A stretch of 64,000 bases of DNA from Sphaerotilus montanus (lineage in GTDB: Bacteria > Pseudomonadota > Gammaproteobacteria > Burkholderiales > Burkholderiaceae_C), in NCBI RefSeq assembly GCF_013410775.1, contig NZ_JACCFH010000002.1, forward strand, positions 166,317 to 230,316, read 5' to 3'. Of this stretch, positions 33,321 to 43,900 are shown piece after piece (the stretch's first letter is position 1; every line of letters starts with the position of its first letter). The notes beneath the pieces are model-generated. The model ran no database searches. It worked only from the letters and a program-made list of their open reading frames with translations, and was not told the origin of the DNA. Made by a program: the position numbers and the translations under genes.

Positions 33321-33356
33321 AACGTGTTAAAAAAATAGATTATTTTTAACGTGTTA
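33321..33356. repeat. AACGTGTTA direct repeats at the fic-pglY junction
   Basis: AACGTGTTA occurs at 33321-33329 and 33348-33356, with an AT-rich hairpin (TTAAAAA facing TTTTTAA) between them. The second copy contains the end of the fic coding region. The pair sits in the only AT-rich gap inside the BREX operon, just before pglY. It could be an operator for an internal promoter or part of a weak terminator. Confidence 0.5.
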
Positions 33357-34419
33357 GAAGGTCAAAGAGCGCCTTGTTGATGAAGTACACCTCGCGCCCG
33401 ATCTTCTGGCCCTGCAGCACGCCGAGCCGTTCCAGCTCGCGCAGGTACTTGGCACAGGTCTGGCGCGTGCCCAGACCGGCCTGCTCCAGAAAGCTGATCT
33501 TGCAATACGGCTGGCGGAAGATCTGCTCGACCAGGTCCTTGCTGTAGACGGACGGGGCCTCGCGCTGAACCCGCTCGCGGGTGGACTCCATCAGGGCCAG
33601 GATGTCGGTGATCTGCTGCTGGGTGCGCACGGAGGTCTGCTGCACGGCATCGAGCATGTAGAGGATCCAGTCCTCCCATGCCCCTTCTTCGGTGACCCGG
33701 CGCAGGCCGTCGTAGTAGGCCGTCTTGTGGTCGATGATGTGGCGCGACAGGTAGAGCACCGGCAGGTTCAGCAGCCCCTGATCGACCAGGTACAGGATGT
33801 TGATGAGGCGCCCGGTGCGGCCGTTGCCGTCGGGGAAGGGGTGGATGGCTTCGAACTGGTAGTGGACCAGGGCCATCTTGACCAGCACGTCCAGGTCGTC
33901 CTGCGCGTGCATGAAGGTTTCGAGGTCGCGCAGCTTGTCGCGGATGACCCGCTCGCCCTCGGGTGGCGTGTAGACGGTTTCGCCGCGCCCGTTGGCGATG
34001 CGGGTGCCGGGTGTGCGGCGCACATCGAAGGTGGTTTCCTTGATGATCTGCGCCATCTCGACGAACAGCGCGGTGGCCAGCGGGCGTGTGCGGATCTGGC
34101 GGAAACCGTGGTTGAGCGCCTGCCGGTAGCGCAGCACTTCCTTGGTCTGTGCGCTGGCGGCCAGACCATCGTCGGACGCGGCCTTGTAGACCTCGTCGTT
34201 GGTGGTCAGGATGTTCTCGATTTCTGACGAGGCCCGCGCTTCCTGCAGCACCAGGCTGTCGATGAGCATGGCCTGGTTGGGCATGCGCTCGGCCATGCCC
34301 TTGAGTTCGGCCAGGGCCCGGCTGGCGGCGATGGCCTTCTTCAGGACAGCCGGTGTTTCTACCGCGCTGGTCGGTGGCAGTGCGGGCAGGTCGTTGTAGG
34401 GGTGGTCGCGCTCAAACAT
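33346..34419 (-). CDS. Fic-family protein (AMPylation-type), class II
   Basis: This 357-residue Fic protein would transfer AMP, or a similar nucleotide moiety, to a target protein. The active loop HPFPDGNGRTGRL is complete (residues about 191-203), with the catalytic His and the phosphate-binding NGRTGR. The inhibitory helix motif SSEIENIL near residue 65 matches the (S/T)xxxE(G/N) pattern on the N-terminal side, so this is a class II, self-inhibited Fic. A winged-helix domain at the C-terminus (CAKYLRELERLGVLQGQKIG) suggests DNA binding. It lies inside the BREX operon between the DUF6161-like gene and pglY, as an accessory cargo gene. The target is unknown. Confidence 0.92.
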   Translation of the reverse strand: MFERDHPYNDLPALPPTSAVETPAVLKKAIAASRALAELKGMAERMPNQAMLIDSLVLQEARASSEIENILTTNDEVYKAASDDGLAASAQTKEVLRYRQALNHGFRQIRTRPLATALFVEMAQIIKETTFDVRRTPGTRIANGRGETVYTPPEGERVIRDKLRDLETFMHAQDDLDVLVKMALVHYQFEAIHPFPDGNGRTGRLINILYLVDQGLLNLPVLYLSRHIIDHKTAYYDGLRRVTEEGAWEDWILYMLDAVQQTSVRTQQQITDILALMESTRERVQREAPSVYSKDLVEQIFRQPYCKISFLEQAGLGTRQTCAKYLRELERLGVLQGQKIGREVYFINKALFDLLTR

Positions 34420-34599
34420 CGTGTTGGCTCTTTGAGTTGCGCAGCGAACCTGCGGCGGCAGCGTCTTGGCAATGCTCGTTCCACAGAGGCCGTTCGGCCA
34501 TGACTATGCGCCCGCGTGGGGCGAGCGTTTCAAGGCGCGCGGTGGGCGGCAGTGCGCCCTGCTTGAGAGCCGGGCAGGTGGGTGCTGATGACGGCGGGC

Positions 34600-35901
34600 T
34601 CATGGCTTGCCTTGCCGGGTGATCACTTCCGCGAGGGAGAAGGGCACGCCCTCGTCCTTGACCAGACCGTCCGACGCGGGGCGGAACAGGGCTTGCAGGA
34701 TCAGTTGGCGGTCCTTCCGGCTGGCAAGGTGTTCGCCTTCCATCAGGGACAAGTAGGTCTGGACCATCGTGATTCGTTCCTGTGCGTCGGTGTACAGGTG
34801 CTGGTGGCTGAGGAACAGGCGAACAATCAGGCGCACGCCCCAGACAGTGAACACGGCGACGAGGGCCAGGACGGCGAGGCGCCAGGTTTCCGGAGCGGTG
34901 TTGGCGGGGGTGTTCTTCAGCAGGTCGTGGATCTGGAAACCAAGGCCGCTGGCTGCGCCCACGATGCCGAGGAACGACACAGCGCCCCAGACGTTGGACC
35001 ATGTCCCATGCGTTTTCTGTTTGTCTTTCCAATACAAAGCCGGCGCTCGCAACCCCATTTCCTCCTCGAAGGTCTTGCGCAGCTTCTCCATATCCTGTTG
35101 GTGCTTCGCTTTGAGCTGATCGAACTCAGCTTGCCATCGGGTGTGAGATTCACCGAACTCGGTCACTTGTCGTTCCGCTTCTTGGCGGACGGAATCCGTC
35201 AGGCCGGCATAGTCGCGGTGCAATGCATCACAGGCTTGGCTTTTCTCGCTGACGAACTGCTCAGCCTTGTTGCGCAGTTGTTCGAACGACGCTTCGGCAG
35301 CTTGTTGACGTCCATCGGATACTTCCCCGATCAAGTCATAGCGATCAACCAGACCCTCGACCAAGCCCCGCCAGCCAGATAGCGGTTGCCCATATATTGA
35401 ATTCTGGGCATTCACCGGCTGAAGATAGACTGCTGCATACATGAAGGCAGAAATATCGTCAGATGATGCCTGTAGTTGTTGGATGCGTTTGGCGGCCGAT
35501 GTGCTGCTGTGCGGAAATTTTCCGCCTACGTACGCTTCTCTAATGCGTGACTGGCAGCGTTCTTGGTTTGATTTTTCGGCGGCCAAGTTTTTCTGATTTT
35601 CTTCGACCTTGTTCGCGTCTGACTTATTTTTTTCTGCATCAACTAGATGTTGTTGTGCTTGGCGAAGCATTTGCAAACCAAGTTGCAGTCTATATCCTGG
35701 ATCGCCTTCACTGGTGCGATGGCTATATCGTGAGACCCAACCCCAAAAGGTCAATTCGGTCTCGATCCAGGATTTTATTTCCGCATAACTGGTCGGCGCC
35801 AGCACACCCCCGTTCGCCCCCAGATCCAGCGTGAACAGCGGCTCCGGTTTCGGCTCAGGTGCCGAGGTCTCGATTTCTTCTGCCTGGTTGTCTTCGGACA
35901 T
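34600..35901 (-). CDS. Membrane-anchored coiled-coil protein (DUF6161-like)
   Basis: This 433-residue protein starts at ATG 35901 with GGGGAG about 9 bp upstream. It has a long coiled coil (residues about 85-290, rich in Gln, Glu, Lys and Ala) and then two hydrophobic helices: WGAVSFLGIVGAASGLGF near 304-322 and LAVLALVAVFTVWGVRLIV near 340-358. A soluble tail of about 75 residues follows. This layout resembles proteins annotated as DUF6161. It lies 50 bp after pglX and before fic, inside the BREX operon. A membrane-linked effector role is an inference from topology. I see no catalytic motif. Confidence 0.75.
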   Translation of the reverse strand: MSEDNQAEEIETSAPEPKPEPLFTLDLGANGGVLAPTSYAEIKSWIETELTFWGWVSRYSHRTSEGDPGYRLQLGLQMLRQAQQHLVDAEKNKSDANKVEENQKNLAAEKSNQERCQSRIREAYVGGKFPHSSTSAAKRIQQLQASSDDISAFMYAAVYLQPVNAQNSIYGQPLSGWRGLVEGLVDRYDLIGEVSDGRQQAAEASFEQLRNKAEQFVSEKSQACDALHRDYAGLTDSVRQEAERQVTEFGESHTRWQAEFDQLKAKHQQDMEKLRKTFEEEMGLRAPALYWKDKQKTHGTWSNVWGAVSFLGIVGAASGLGFQIHDLLKNTPANTAPETWRLAVLALVAVFTVWGVRLIVRLFLSHQHLYTDAQERITMVQTYLSLMEGEHLASRKDRQLILQALFRPASDGLVKDEGVPFSLAEVITRQGKP

Positions 35902-35951
35902 GGTTCAGTGCTCCCCGCACGGTCTTGTTGGTTGTCAGGTCAATCTCGGGC

Positions 35952-36925
35952 TCAGCCCGCCTTGGGCTTGCGCCCGCGCTTCTTCGCCACCACCACCGGC
36001 TGCCACCCCCGCAGCTCCTCCAGCGTGAACCCCAGCGCCCGCGCCTCGTCGCGCACGAAGGCGGCGTAGTAGTCGCCCATGCGTTCGCCGAAGTCGGGGT
36101 CGATGGCGTTGTGCCACTGCTGGAGCCAGGGCACGAGTTCGTCCAGCGCGGCCAGCAGGGGCTGCAGGCGCTCGGGCGGCCAGCCTTCGGTGTCCTTCAT
36201 GTCGAGGAAGTAGCCGGCCACGGCGGTCGCCTGCTGCAGGTGGTTCCAGCCGGCCCAGGCCACGGGCAGGCTGCCGTCGGCGCCGCGTTCGCAGCCGGGG
36301 TAGCTGGTCCAGCGTTCCTTGGGCACGTCCAGGCCGCCGCGCAGGCGCCAGAGGTCGGCCTTCAGGAAGTCCTTGCTCTGATACTTGGGCGGGACGGGGA
36401 TGCGGCCGACTTCGGCTTCCTGGCGCTCGGCGGTCTGGGTGGCGATTTCGGCGGCGAGGGCCTTGTCGATCCACGCGCGGGCGTCGTCGGTGGTGTCGCT
36501 GCCGAAGCGCTCGCGGGCCTGGGTGGCGAGTTCGCGGCACCAGTCGTCGGCGTTGTCGGCGACTTCGGCTTTGATGCGGTCCTCGCGGCGTTGCAGTGCC
36601 CACGTCGCCTGCCACTGGGCGCGCTTGCGCAGGCCGGTGTCGGTGTAGCGCTGCACGGGCAGGGCGGGCACGGACTCGGCGGCGACGAGGTCGGCCACCA
36701 GCGCGGCGGGGTCGAAGTCGGGGTGGCCGGTGTAGAGGGCGGCCAGCGCCATGAAGGCGGGGTCGTGCTGCTGGACGGCGTCGGCGAGGCGGCGGGTGGT
36801 GGTGAGTTGCGGGGGCTGGTCGGGGGTGGCGGGCCACAGGGCGGGGGCTTCGAGGCGGGCGAGCAGGGCCTCGCGCAGGGCGTCCTGTTCCAGCGTGTGC
36901 CAAGGCGTGCGTTCCCAACGGCGCT
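35952..36925 (-). pseudogene. pglX: pglX 3' part, separated by IS1595-family insertion
   Basis: This fragment carries the C-terminal domain of type 2 BREX PglX. It reads RWERTPWHTLEQDALREALL from the IS border and ends in RGRKPKAG. The block GGLDVPKERWTSYPGCERG, then VAWAGWNHLQQATAVAGYF, then LVPWLQQWHN is the domain (DUF7008-like) typical of this PglX group. A start at 36950, inside the IS, could give a separate 332-residue protein. Joined to the 5' part after loss of the IS and one 8-bp repeat, the frame is continuous through GCKRRWERTPWH. The rebuilt PglX would be 1246 residues. Confidence 0.9.
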
Positions 36926-37970
36926 CCTGATTAGCAATGATCTTCAGCAAGGCCCTAGCCGACGATCAGGCGTAGCGTAGAAGGCAGACAAAGCGCAGGA
37001 GCGAGCACATGCCGATGAACCGAATCCAGTTCCAGCAAGGGATGTCGCTGCCGGAGTTCATGAGCAGCTTCGGCACGGAAGAGCAATGCGCCGAGGCGGT
37101 CAAGCAGGCACGCTGGCCCCAGGGCTTCGAGTGCCCGCGCTGCGGCACTGCGGCGCACTACGTGGTGGGCCAGGGCGCACGCAAGCTGTATCAATGCAAC
37201 GGCTGCCGCCACCAGACTTCGCTGACCGCGGGCAGCCTGTTCGCGAGCACCAAGCTGCCGCTGAGAACGTGGTTCCTGGCGATCTACCTGCTCAGCCAGG
37301 CCAAGACGGGGCTGTCGGCGCTGGCGCTCAAGCGGCAGGTGGGCGTGAGCTACCCGACGGCGTGGCTGATGCACCAGAAGATCATGCACGCGATGGCCGA
37401 GCGGGAGAGCCAGCACCGGCTCGACGGCACGGTGCAGCTCGACGATGCCTACCTCGGCGGGGAGCGCAGCGGCGGCAAGGCGGGTCGGGGTTCGGAGAAC
37501 AAGGTGCCGTTCGTGGCGGCGGTCTCGGTCAATGACCAGGGGCATCCGCAGTACGTCAAGCTCGCGCCGGTGAGCGGCTTCACGCTGGAGGCGGTGGGCC
37601 AGTGGGCGCAGGCGGCGCTGATGCCGGGAGCGCGGGTGGTCAGCGACGGGCTGGGGTGCTTCGCCGCGGTCACCAGCGCGGGCTGTCTGCACACGCCGAT
37701 CGTGGTGGGGCAGCGCAAGCCGCGCGAGCTGCCCGAGTTCACCTGGGTCAACACGGTGCTGGGCAACCTGAAGACGACGTTGTCGGGTGCGTTCCATGCG
37801 TTCAAGTACCCCAAGTACGCCAGCAGCTACCTGGCAGCGTTCGCCTACCGCTTCAACCGTCGGTTCGACCTGCGCGAGTTGGTGGCTCGGCTCATCATCG
37901 ATGTCTCGCGGTGCAAGCCTCGGGCTCAGCGGGTCGTTCGGGGGAATGCTGAGGATCGTTGCTAATCAGG
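36926..37970 (+). mobile_element. IS1595-family insertion sequence inside pglX
   Basis: The element is 1045 bp. Its ends are CCTGATTAGCAATGATC on the left and the complement of CCTGATTAGCAACGATC on the right, so about 22 of 24 terminal bases match. An exact 8-bp duplication, ACGGCGCT, flanks it at 36918-36925 and 37971-37978. An 8-bp duplication fits the IS1595 family. It reads against pglX. The exact duplication implies no later rearrangement at the site. Confidence 0.94.
37009..37965 (+). CDS. IS1595-family transposase
   Basis: This 318-residue transposase has the N-terminal zinc ribbon of the family: CPRCGTAAHYVV, then LYQCNGCRHQTSLTAGS (residues about 40-75). The DDE-like (ISXO2-type) core includes VQLDDAYLGGERSGGK, VVSDGLGCFAAV and LGNLKTTLSGAFHAFKYPKY. 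The gene is complete from ATG 37009 to a stop just before the right terminal repeat. The copy could be active. It disrupts the BREX methyltransferase. Confidence 0.93.
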   Translation: MPMNRIQFQQGMSLPEFMSSFGTEEQCAEAVKQARWPQGFECPRCGTAAHYVVGQGARKLYQCNGCRHQTSLTAGSLFASTKLPLRTWFLAIYLLSQAKTGLSALALKRQVGVSYPTAWLMHQKIMHAMAERESQHRLDGTVQLDDAYLGGERSGGKAGRGSENKVPFVAAVSVNDQGHPQYVKLAPVSGFTLEAVGQWAQAALMPGARVVSDGLGCFAAVTSAGCLHTPIVVGQRKPRELPEFTWVNTVLGNLKTTLSGAFHAFKYPKYASSYLAAFAYRFNRRFDLRELVARLIIDVSRCKPRAQRVVRGNAEDRC

Positions 37971-40745
37971 ACGGCGCTTGCAACCGGGCGATTCGATCAG
38001 GCCGATGCTGCGGTCGGATTCGATCAGCGCGATGCGGCGCTCGACGAGCGTCCGGTATTCAGCCGGCCAGCCTGACGGAATTTCTGTCACAGGCTGGATT
38101 CCAAGCCATTCGAACCATTTGGTCTGCAACTTGCCGGCGGCCATGCGGCGGGCCATCACGATTTCGAATGCTCGCTCACCGACATTTATTTCCGGTGGCG
38201 TTGATGTATCTAGGCGATCAGTTAACAGACCATAAAAGCTATAGCAACGCCAATCCATTTCCTCCTGCAGCGATACCATTTGACGACGCAGCGCAGCAGT
38301 TTCTTCACGAGCCGATTGCAATGTAGCTTTGGTTGGATCTTCTCCGCGAGCCAAGACCGCAGAAGGGGAAATACTAGAAATGCATTGCGCCAAATTATCT
38401 ATACGGCGAGCCAGATCTACCGGGCGATCAGTAACTAGCGGAAATTCAGCAACCTTTGTCGAATTGAAGGCGTAGAAATCATGCCATTTCTCATCTTTAC
38501 TGCTTCCACCACCCGGCCCGCCTTTGTTGTGACAGACCTGCTGAAACCAAAAACACGCCACCGACGAATTCAGCAGCCCGAGCAGCTCCAAGTGCTCGTC
38601 TTCCGTGGCGCCGGCGGGCAGCTTGATCACCGGGGCAGTACGGTTGAAGACCTTCCCGCCACGGTCAAGAACAAAGTGGTTGTGCGTAGAAATATCTGCA
38701 AAAGTTATACCAAGAGAATTTTTATATCGAATTGGAAAAAACATCGAGTGCTCATACCAACGCAAACCTCTATCTTCGATGTAATTTCCGAAATCCTTTC
38801 GCTCTTTCAATAGTCGACGATATAACCAAAAATGACGGTCAATCGATTGTGGAAAATTATCCAACACTATGGCCGTTTTTTTGTCATATGGGAATATAGT
38901 TGCTATTTTTGTATTAACGATATGATCGCGAACGTGCTCACCCTCTACCAGAGGTATCGTGATACATGCAAGATTGTTTCTAGAAATCCATCCGGCATCA
39001 ACTGAAAAAACATTGTCTTCGCCTGTGTGAGTTGTCCTTCCAATTGAAGAGCAAACGTCGGCAAGGCGAAGAGTATTTAAATCCTCAAGGTGTTCTAGGA
39101 GATCAGCAGCACCGCCGCCTCCAATACTCCAAGGGTGTTTGCCAAACGTTGCCCGCGACGTATCCGCCACGCTGACGAAATCACTTTCGCTGCCCGCCCG
39201 GTCCATCTGCCCGACGATGGCGCTCCAGACCAGACCATGCGCGGGATCGTCCGGCGTGGACGGCTCGCCCTTGATGCCCATGACCGTGCGGACCTCGCCC
39301 GCGACCGGCGCCCGGTGGCGGCCGAACAGGATCACGGTCGGCGTGCCGTGGCCGGGGATGTAGGCGCCCGAGGTATCGACCACATGCGTCAGGTCGAGAC
39401 GTGGCAACACCTCTTCAATCAGCTTCGAGCCGAATTCGCGCTTCATGAACGAGTTCGCCGTGATCAGCCCGACAAACCCCGCCGACTGCCCATCCCGCCC
39501 CGTCACCGCCAGTTCAAAGAACCGCTCCGTGAACGGCGCCCCGAGCGAATACTTCATGTGGCAACTGGCGTACTTCAAGCGATACGCCTTGTTCAGCGCC
39601 GCATCCTTGACCACGATGTACGGCGGATTGCCCACCACCGCGTGGTACTGCCGCCCGAGGATCGCCTGCACCTGCGCCAGATCCTCGCTCGCATAGGCGT
39701 GCGCCAGCCCCGTGTCGGCGTGCGCCTCGGCCATGTCGAACAGATCGCCCGTGCCCTTGGCCCCGAAGCGCGTCCCGTGCAGCAGGCTGTCGCCGATCGC
39801 CACCGGAATCCTGAAATCCGGCGCCTCCGCCAGCCGCGCGCACCCGCTCACCCGCAAGGCCGCCACCAGCAGCCGGAACCGCGCGATCGCCACCGCGAAC
39901 GGGTTCAGGTCGACCCCCGCCACCGCGTCCAGCGCCCGCTGCGCGACATCGCGCACATTGCGCCCCGGCTCCGCCTGCGCCCACGCCCGCACCAGCCGCT
40001 CGAACCCGCCCAGCAGAAAGTGCCCCGAGCCGCAGGTCGGATCGATCATCCGCACCGCATGCAACCCGAACTCCCGCAGCGCCGGCGTCAGCGTGCGGTC
40101 CAGGATGAACTCCTCGACGAACTCCGGCGTCTGCAGCAGCGCATACCGCTTGCGCGTCGCCTCCGACAGGTCCTGGTACAGATCGCCCAGAAAGCGCGTG
40201 TTCCACTCCGCGTCGGTGAAGTCATGCACCAGCGCCCCGGTGTCCGGGTCCACCTGCTGCCAGAACTGCAGCAGCCGCTGTGCCTGCGCCCCGCTCAGCC
40301 CCAGGCGGAACACGGGGTTGTGCGCCTCGTCAAAGAACGTCTGCAAACCCGGCAACTCCCCCGCCTCGCGGAACGCGGCCAGCAGGTAATCGCGGTCGGT
40401 GTGCAGCGGCTCGGCGCGGAAATACGCCTCGTGCCGGTCCCGCGCCAGCGTCAGCCGGTCCGTCTGCGGCGGCCCCGCCAGCCACGGCCGCGCCACCAGC
40501 CCGTTGTCCTCGATGAAGCGCAGGAACACGCCGCTCAGCAGCCAATGCCCCCCCGCTTGCGTGATCACCGCGTCGGCCCAGCTCTCGAAGGTCTCGGCCG
40601 TGCGGTCGGCCACCCGCGCGGCGTCCCACTCGGCGGTGAGGTCCGTGCGCAGGGCGTGGTCCTCGGCGATGCGCTGGCGCAGGTCGTCTTCGGTGAGCTT
40701 GAGCTGGCGGGTCAGGTCGGCCAGCAGGCGTTGGGCGTGGATCAT
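37971..40745 (-). pseudogene. pglX: pglX 5' part, BREX type 2 adenine methyltransferase interrupted by IS
   Basis: PglX marks host DNA in BREX. The start is ATG 40745 with GGAG about 9 bp upstream. The SAM-binding motif I reads MIDPTCGSGHFLLGGF (residues about 233-248) and the catalytic motif IV reads VVGNPPYIVVKD (about 372). Both indicate N6-adenine methylation. The frame is open for 925 codons, then enters the IS1595-family element and stops after about 3 foreign codons at 37962. The conserved methyltransferase half is intact, so partial activity cannot be excluded. The target-recognition and C-terminal parts after residue 925 are cut off. Confidence 0.93.
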
Positions 40746-40834
40746 GGTGGAAAGCTCCCCTGTGTACTTGCTTGCTTGTTCGTTCGTGTGTGGCGTGGGT
40801 CAGTGCGGTGTCCGCGTCCAACCCCCACCCCGCC

Positions 40835-40917
40835 CCGTCATCCTCGCGAATGCGAGGACCCACGCACGCCCCGACGGTGGCCGCGTGCGTGGGTGCCCGC
40901 CTGCGCGGGCATGACGG
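40835..40917. repeat. REP-like palindrome doublet between pglW and pglX
   Basis: Two imperfect palindromes face each other. The left reads CCGTCATCCTCGC-GAAT-GCGAGGA and the right reads GCCCGC-CTGC-GCGGGCATGACGG. GTGGG/CCCAC arms lie between them. CCGTCAT and ATGACGG at the outer ends match the REP/BIME-like units common in intergenic DNA of proteobacteria. The doublet lies in the 184-bp pglW-pglX gap, the largest early gap in the operon, and may stabilise or attenuate the transcript. Confidence 0.7.
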
Positions 40918-40929
40918 AAAGGGGGCGCT

Positions 40930-43900
40930 TCATGTCGGCGTGGCGGCGCGGTGCTGGTTCTCGATCCACGCTTGCGGCAGCGCGACCGTGTGGCCGTGCT
41001 GCAGGTGGTTGACCAGCGGCACCGGCTGGCCATCGACCATCGGCAGACCGGTGCGCGACGTGGGCAGCAGCAGCCACGCGCCGGGTGTGCGCCCGGGTCG
41101 GCCGGCCGCCTGCTCCAGCTCGGTGACCAGCCCCATCAGCCCGTAGCGCGCCAGCAGCCCGACGTTCACCACCAGCCGCGGCCCCGGGCTGTCCAGCAGC
41201 GCCGCCCGCAGCCCCGGCAGCGTGCGCTGCACCAGGCGCTGCAGGTTGAGCCAGTCGCGCGTGGTCGGCTCCGCCGCATCGGCGCGCAGCACGACCGACC
41301 AGTCCACCCGCGCCGCCGCCGCCTGCGCCTTCAGCGCCGCGAGCAGCAGCGCATCCACGCTCAGCCGCTGCAGATCGCCCGGCTCCGTGCCACCGAATCG
41401 GCGCAGCAGCTCGGCCTCGGCCCGCTGCGCCAGCCGCGGCGCGGCGGTGAGCACCAGCAGCCCGCCCTGGCGCCGGCTGCGCTGCAGGCGCGCCTCCACC
41501 TCGGCGGCGTCGGCCAGCAGCGTGTCGTCCAGCGCCGCCGCGCCGTGGCTCAGCCGGGTCGGCAGGCGCGAGAAGGCGGTGGTGAGACCGGCCGTGGCGC
41601 CCCGGCCGAGCAGGGCGCTGCAATAGGCGCCCTCATGCCCGGCGGCCGTGGCGTCCCAGTGCAGCGGCGCGCCAGCTTCTTCGAGCAGCCGGTCCAGCGC
41701 CGGCCGCTCGGGCAGCGCCGCCGCCTCGGGGTAGCGGCCCCGCACCCGCGCCTGCAGATCCACCGCCCGCAGCTCCCGCACACCCACCAGCGCGCCCAGC
41801 GACTGCCGCAGCGCCTGCAACGCGGACATGCCGCGCGGATACAGCTCCTGCCGACTCGACAGCGCCGCCCGCCGCGACGCCGACGCCGCCAGCCGCAGCA
41901 ACCGCCCGGCCGGCAGCACCAGGGCAGCCCCCGCCGCCGCCACCGACCCCGGCCCCTGCAAGCCCACCGGCAAGGGCACGCCTTCCAGCGTCTCCAGCAC
42001 CCGTTGCGGCGGCAACAACGGATCGGCCGCCGCGCAAGCATCCGCCGCCGCGCCAAGCTGGCGCGCGTAGTCCGCCCAGGCCGCCGCGCGGGCGATCAGC
42101 GGCGCGCCGCCCGCGTGGTCGTGCGCCTCGAAGCGGGGCGCCTCCAGGTTCGACTCGGCCTCGACCGCCGCCCGCAGCACCGCCGTCGCCAGCCGCAGAC
42201 GCTCCACCTCGTCCCGCGCCGCACAGCCGCGCAGGCTCAGCAGCGCCAGGGCGGCCTCCTGCGCGCTCATCACCTGCCCCTGGCTCACCAGCAGCGCGTC
42301 AAGCTGGACCCGCAGTTCGGTGAACGCCGGGGTCTTGAGCCAGCGCTCGCGGGCCTTGAGCACGGTGGTGGTCAGCGTGCTGCGCACGACGTCGCTCGCC
42401 TCGGCCGCTTCGCCCAGCGTCGGCCAGCGGCCCGCCGGCACCGCGTCGTCCAGCCCGAGGTAGTGGGCCAGCGCCGCTTCTTCCGGCCGGTCGTCCCCGG
42501 CCGGGCGGCGTGGCAGCAGCAGCGCGGCCAGCTCGTTGACGCTGACCGCGCCGTCGGCCGACTCGTCGGCGTCGTGCGCGGTGTGCCGACCCTGGGTCAG
42601 GTCGGGGCGCAGCCGGGCCAGCTCCTTGGCGGTGAGCCGGATCTCCTTGCGCACCCGGTCGCCCACGCCGCGCAGGTAGCGGAACTTGATCCGATCCACC
42701 GCCAGCAGCTCGCGCGCGTTGTGGACGCCCATGCGGTCGAGCACCTCCTGCGCCGCCGCGCTGTAGCCCAGCTCGGCCATCGTGGTGCGCAGGGTGACGG
42801 TCGGGGCCAGTGCGGTCAGCCCGGCCTGCGCATCGGGCGTGGCCGGGTGCAGCGTGGCGCGGGCCGTGAAGATCGCATCCCAGGCGCGCAGCATCTCCTC
42901 GGCGTTGTCGTGGCGTTCGCGCGGGTCGCGCCGCAGCGCGCGGGTGAAGAAGGCGCCCAGCCCGTCGCGCATGACCGGGTCGAACACCTCGCGCTCGATG
43001 GTGGCCTCGACCTCCAGCATGGCCGGCGAGGTCCGCCCGTCGCCCCAGACCGGCGGCTGGCCGACCGCCATCTCGTACAGCGTCACCGCCAGCGCGAAGC
43101 GTTCGGCGTACAGGTCCCAGCGCGGCGGCCGGCGCAGCGACAGGAAGGGATCGAGGTAGGGCGGCGTGCCGGCGGTCAGGTTGGTCAGCGGTGTGCGGCA
43201 CAGCGAGAAGTCGAACAGCACGAGCTGCAGCTTGCCGGTGCGGGTTGCGCTGACGCCAATGTTCTCCGGCTTGATGTCGCGGTGCGCGACGCCCTCGCTC
43301 TCCAGGTGGTTCACCGCCTCGATCAGCTCGCGGCCGAAGCGCTGCAGCAGGTCCAGCGACAGCCGGCCCTCGTGGCGCAGCAGGGCCGCCAGCGTCTTCT
43401 CGCCCGCATTGCGCAGGAGCAGCGCGGTGCGCCCGGCGACGCTGAGCGTCTCGCGGTGGGCGACGATGTGCTGGTGGTGCAGCCGGGCCAGCACCTCGCC
43501 TTCGGCCACCAGCCGCTCGTTGTGCGCGACATCCAGCGCCACCTTGAGCACGAGGTCTTCGTCACTGCCGTCGCGCCGCACCAGCAGCGCGTCGCTGGAC
43601 GATCCCCGCCCGAGCCGCTTCACGACGCTGAAGCCGCCCTCCAGCCGGTCGCCCGTGCTGGCCGACGAGGGATCGATGGTGGCTTCGGGGTCGGGCGTGG
43701 TGAGCGCGTCCTCGACCTGGTCCAGGTCATCCAGGAAGCCTTGCACGGTGTCGTAGCGTGCGAAGACATCCGGGCAGGTGGCGTACTGGATCAGCTCCTG
43801 CAGCTTCGCGGTGCAGCCGTCCATCACGTCCGACAGCCGCAGGCCCTGGCCGATGCGCAGCTTCTCGTCGAGCGCGAGCACGGACTCGGCCGGCGGCTGG

